This document shows, one piece after another, positions 61,397 to 64,000 of a stretch of DNA of 64,000 bases. The stretch comes from Rhodothermales bacterium (GTDB lineage: Bacteria > Bacteroidota > Rhodothermia > Rhodothermales > JABDKH01), in contig JABDKO010000220.1 of the NCBI GenBank assembly GCA_013002165.1, positions 22,645 through 86,644 on the forward strand, written 5' to 3'. A program made the translations under genes and the position numbers. Every line of letters starts with the position of its first letter. Within the stretch, counting starts at the first letter, position 1. The notes beneath the pieces are model-generated. The model did no database searches, was not told the origin of the DNA, and saw nothing but the letters and a program-made list of their open reading frames with translations.

Positions 61397-62311
61397 GTGA
61401 ATAGAACTGAATCTGGAATCGTCGCGGGAATCGTTGTAGCTCAACGCAGCATACAATACACCGCAGTCAATCACTCCGAAGGGCGCAAACTGGATCGTCT
61501 GGGCAGCTGCGATTTCGATTTCGACCTTCTTGAGTCCCTCAACTCGGGAATATCTCACGATGAGCAGCAGTCGCTGACCGATGCTGTGAACGACGTTCTG
61601 GGAGATAGTGGCGCGTCGCGTCTGAATATTGGTATTCACCCGGCAATCGGCCACACGTTCTTCACACTATCCCCGGAATCCCATGCAGAGGAAGACCGGG
61701 CGAAACAGTTCCAGGATGAAGGACAGTTGCTATTTGATGATCATGATGCCTTTCACGCCGCTTCGGCGTCGCTTCATCATGTAATTAACGAAAGCCTTGA
61801 AGTTCAGCACGATTTATATATGGTTACGCTGGTTCCGTCGTCCATCAAGAGCGTTCTCGATTCAGTAACACGATCAATCGCGAATGGCAACGTCAGTTAC
61901 CTGCCTTGTGCACAGGGTGTGCAACACCTTGTGCGTTCGGTAGAAGCATCACCTGATCATTCTTCGGCATTCAGTTTACTGGTCGGACAATATCGCGGGC
62001 ACGTTGTGATGTCCATGATGCACCGCGGGACGATCGTGCATGGTCATACGGTATCTCCCGCAACAGCTCAAGATTACTTGTACTGGGCAATTGTCCTAGC
62101 GACGCGGCTAGACGTTTCTCCGTCGGCCATTCGCCGTATCTATTTCTATGGCGACGAAACAGATCCGTTGATGTTGGAAGACCTGCGACTGAGCACAGGT
62201 TCAGAACTGGTTCGTGTCGACCCGTTTGCATATTCAGACATATCGGTCGGACATATTCGGCCGGATTTTGATCTGTCGGCATATGCCTCCTGTATCGGGA
62301 TCGTCCTTTAG
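61397..62311 (+). CDS. DUF3822-like protein upstream of rsmD
   Basis: Start at GTG 61397. The 304-residue protein shows two similar halves of mixed alpha/beta type, SGIVAGIVVAQRSIQYTAVN and FSLLVGQYRGHVVMSMMHRG, in the manner of the actin-like fold seen in PilM and in DUF3822 proteins. In Bacteroidota relatives a DUF3822 gene is commonly placed just before rsmD and coaD, exactly as here. No catalytic motif is evident. It has no signal peptide. The family call rests mainly on position and overall shape. Confidence 0.6.
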   Translation: MNRTESGIVAGIVVAQRSIQYTAVNHSEGRKLDRLGSCDFDFDLLESLNSGISHDEQQSLTDAVNDVLGDSGASRLNIGIHPAIGHTFFTLSPESHAEEDRAKQFQDEGQLLFDDHDAFHAASASLHHVINESLEVQHDLYMVTLVPSSIKSVLDSVTRSIANGNVSYLPCAQGVQHLVRSVEASPDHSSAFSLLVGQYRGHVVMSMMHRGTIVHGHTVSPATAQDYLYWAIVLATRLDVSPSAIRRIYFYGDETDPLMLEDLRLSTGSELVRVDPFAYSDISVGHIRPDFDLSAYASCIGIVL

Positions 62312-62325
62312 CTGAGGTCGAATAG

Positions 62326-62859
62326 ATGCGAGTCACTGGAGGGCGGCACAGAAACCGTATCCTGGTCATACCCCGGGGGACAGACGTTCGCCCGACGACC
62401 GATATGAGCCGCCAGGCACTTTTCAATCGGCTTGCTTCCCGTACCACAATTGAAGGCGCTTCCGTGATTGACCTTTTTGCAGGATCAGGATCACTCGGTA
62501 TTGAATCTCTCAGTCGTGGCGCCGGGTCGGTTACGTTCGTTGATTCGTCGCGGATTGCATGTGACGCTGTTGAGCAGAATCTGACTGCTGTAGGCGAAGA
62601 GGACTCAGTCCGTGTTGTGCAAGCAGATGTATTTTCGTTCCTGCAACAATTACCGGGAACGGCAGACATCATCCTTGCAGACCCGCCCTACGCGCTGAAT
62701 AATCTTATCGATCTGATTAATGCCTCCGTGATCGCATTATCGGACGGTGGCTATTTCGTGCTAGAACACGACGCTGCACTCGAATTCGATGAACATCCAA
62801 ACTTCGTCGTGTCAGGCAAGTACGGACGCACTAAATTAAGTTTCTTTACATCGAAATAG
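62326..62859 (+). CDS. rsmD: 16S rRNA (guanine(966)-N(2))-methyltransferase
   Basis: A 177-residue N6/N2-type methyltransferase with the RsmD start RVTGGRHRNRILVIP, the block RPTTDMSRQALFNRLASR, the SAM motif VIDLFAGSGSLGIESLSRGA and catalytic DPPY (ILADPPYALN). It methylates G966 of 16S rRNA. It starts 15 bp after the DUF3822-like gene and ends 11 bp before coaD; this rsmD-coaD pairing is widespread in bacteria. Confidence 0.94.
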   Translation: MRVTGGRHRNRILVIPRGTDVRPTTDMSRQALFNRLASRTTIEGASVIDLFAGSGSLGIESLSRGAGSVTFVDSSRIACDAVEQNLTAVGEEDSVRVVQADVFSFLQQLPGTADIILADPPYALNNLIDLINASVIALSDGGYFVLEHDAALEFDEHPNFVVSGKYGRTKLSFFTSK

Positions 62860-62869
62860 CTTCGACACA

Positions 62870-63361
62870 ATGGCAAAGACAAAGGCACTGTTTCCGGGAT
62901 CATTTGACCCGTTCACCAACGGCCATCTTGACGTTGTAGAAACTGCCTCCCGGATTTTCGATGCGGTTCATATCAGCATTGGCAGGAACGCAGCTAAAAA
63001 ATCACTACTGTCTATCGATGAGCGCCTTGAATGTATTAGTGAAGCTGTTGCACACCTCGAGAACGTGTCAGTTGGTGCGTTCAGTGGCCTGGTCGCAGAC
63101 TACGTCGGTAAGGAAGACGCATCAATCATTGTGCGAGGACTTCGACAGGCGACGGACTTCGAATATGAGCAGCGTATGGCAATAGCCAATGACTTGCTCG
63201 GGAAGAATTTGCCGACGGTCTTTTTAACACCACACCTGGAGAATCTTCTTACCAGCTCTACTATCGTGCGTGACATCTACCGGCACGGCGGAGACTTCGG
63301 CCACTTCGTGCCGGGCAGTGTAAGATCTTTCCTCGAGAAGAAAAGAAGTAAGCAGAAATAA
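62870..63361 (+). CDS. coaD: Phosphopantetheine adenylyltransferase
   Basis: A 163-residue nucleotidyltransferase. It has FPGSFDPFTNGH (the HxGH-type motif as TNGH, 16-19), then IVRGLRQATDFEYEQRMA and FLTPHLENLLTSSTIVRDI. It transfers AMP to 4'-phosphopantetheine to form dephospho-CoA. Normal length. It is followed 14 bp later by an aminotransferase gene. Confidence 0.96.
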   Translation: MAKTKALFPGSFDPFTNGHLDVVETASRIFDAVHISIGRNAAKKSLLSIDERLECISEAVAHLENVSVGAFSGLVADYVGKEDASIIVRGLRQATDFEYEQRMAIANDLLGKNLPTVFLTPHLENLLTSSTIVRDIYRHGGDFGHFVPGSVRSFLEKKRSKQK

Positions 63362-63374
63362 TAATCGTAACAGA

Positions 63375-64000
63375 ATGGCGACATTTACACATCAAGTATC
63401 CCTGAATCCAATTCTGGACGAGATCAAACCTTCTGCAACTCTGGCGATGACTGCGAGGGCGAAGGAGCTCAAGCGCGAAGGGCGTCCCGTGATCGGACTC
63501 AGTGCCGGCGAGCCGGACTTCAATACACCACAGCCAATTGCTGAAGCTGCGAAGCAGGCAATCGACGAGGGATTCACGCACTATACCCTGAATGCCGGTA
63601 TAATTCCCCTGCGCGAGGCAATCTGCAAAGCTCTTCGCGAGAATCGGGGCCTTTCATATGAACCCGATGAGATATTGACGTCGAACGGTGCAAAGCAATC
63701 CGTGGCGCAGGCAATTTATTGTCTTGCCGGTTCAGGCGATGAGGTAATCATCCCTTCACCATTCTGGGTGAGCTACCCGGAAATGGTGAAGCTTGGTGGG
63801 GCCACACCCGTCATAGCACATACCGGAGTCGAAGAGTCGTACAAACTGACGCCTGCCATTCTCGAAGCAGCTATTACTGATCGATCCCGCGTACTAATTC
63901 TTTGTTCACCATCGAATCCGACAGGCGTTGTATACACGCCACGTGATCTGGAGGAGATTGCCGAGGTGCTTCGCCCTCACGATCAGATAACGGTTATCTC
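63375..64000 (+). CDS. Pyridoxal-phosphate aminotransferase (aspartate aminotransferase family), 3' end outside window
   Basis: The frame opens at ATG 63375 and is still open at the window edge, about 208 residues in. It shows class I aminotransferase blocks: LSAGEPDFNTPQPIAEAAKQ, FTHYTLNAGIIPLREAI, ILTSNGAKQSVAQAIYCL, IIPSPFWVSYPEM and the PLP-contact region LILCSPSNPTGVVYTP. The PLP-binding Lys lies beyond the window. The pattern matches the aspartate/prephenate aminotransferase subgroup Ib; substrate choice cannot be settled without the C-terminal half. It uses the cofactor whose synthesis genes pdxB and pdxJ lie a few kb upstream. Confidence 0.93.
   Translation, partial: MATFTHQVSLNPILDEIKPSATLAMTARAKELKREGRPVIGLSAGEPDFNTPQPIAEAAKQAIDEGFTHYTLNAGIIPLREAICKALRENRGLSYEPDEILTSNGAKQSVAQAIYCLAGSGDEVIIPSPFWVSYPEMVKLGGATPVIAHTGVEESYKLTPAILEAAITDRSRVLILCSPSNPTGVVYTPRDLEEIAEVLRPHDQITVI

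Overview
The window looks like part of the chromosome of a Gram-negative bacterium from the Rhodothermota/Balneolota–Bacteroidota side of the tree. This is inferred from gene content and not from any marker comparison. The pointers are a C-terminal type IX secretion sorting domain (46491-47363), choice-of-anchor B and V secreted proteins, a carboxypeptidase-regulatory/TonB receptor, an OmpP1/FadL-like barrel, a DUF2723 membrane protein, BshA of bacillithiol synthesis, an archaeal-type ProRS, and the gene order infC-rpmI-rplT-pheS-pheT-zapA. Coding density is high. I see no transposase, phage gene, integrase or CRISPR array.

Layout. 1-9703: secreted or envelope hydrolases (an S46 peptidase cut by the window edge, an amidohydrolase, a choice-of-anchor B protein, a cytochrome c with a Met-rich tail, a cyclase-family lipoprotein and an M1 aminopeptidase). 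9810-14355: a heterodimeric ABC exporter whose two half-transporter genes are separated by rnz (RNase Z). 14395-17224: an arsenosugar operon (operator, arsR, arsM, a CxxC AhpD-like gene, arsS). 17257-19220: a CnoX-like thioredoxin and a beta-propeller lipoprotein. 19592-23707: a manganese/iron-type ABC importer preceded by a perfect palindrome, in which both permeases carry a C-terminal winged-helix extension.

23710-31675 (minus strand): the translation cluster tRNA-Val, thrS, infC, rpmI, rplT, pheS, pheT, a ZapB-like gene and zapA, ending in a 182-nt structured RNA that I propose is 6S RNA, followed by an intrinsic terminator. thrS has no ATG, GTG or TTG start that keeps its TGS domain. 31814-44083: an unrecognised gene, a nitroreductase, an envelope protein, a TonB receptor, a PAP2-like membrane protein, proS, a low-complexity lipoprotein, an OmpP1-like barrel, mltG, chorismate mutase and tsaD. 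44247-53269: small secreted proteins, a LytR_C protein, rsfS, a type IX cargo protein, the DUF2723 protein, rsmI, an LptF/G permease and an MBL hydrolase. 53491-64000: a repeat/peptidoglycan-binding protein behind a 10-bp inverted repeat, bshA, a small barrel, a SleB-type hydrolase, pdxB, era, pdxJ, then two poorly known genes followed by rsmD, coaD and an aminotransferase cut by the window edge.

Most of this is core housekeeping. The most distinctive parts are the two permease/winged-helix fusions with their palindrome, the missing conventional start of thrS, the candidate 6S RNA, the arsenosugar operon and the rnz gene sandwiched inside an ABC exporter operon. All family calls come from reading motifs in the translations; no database search was run.
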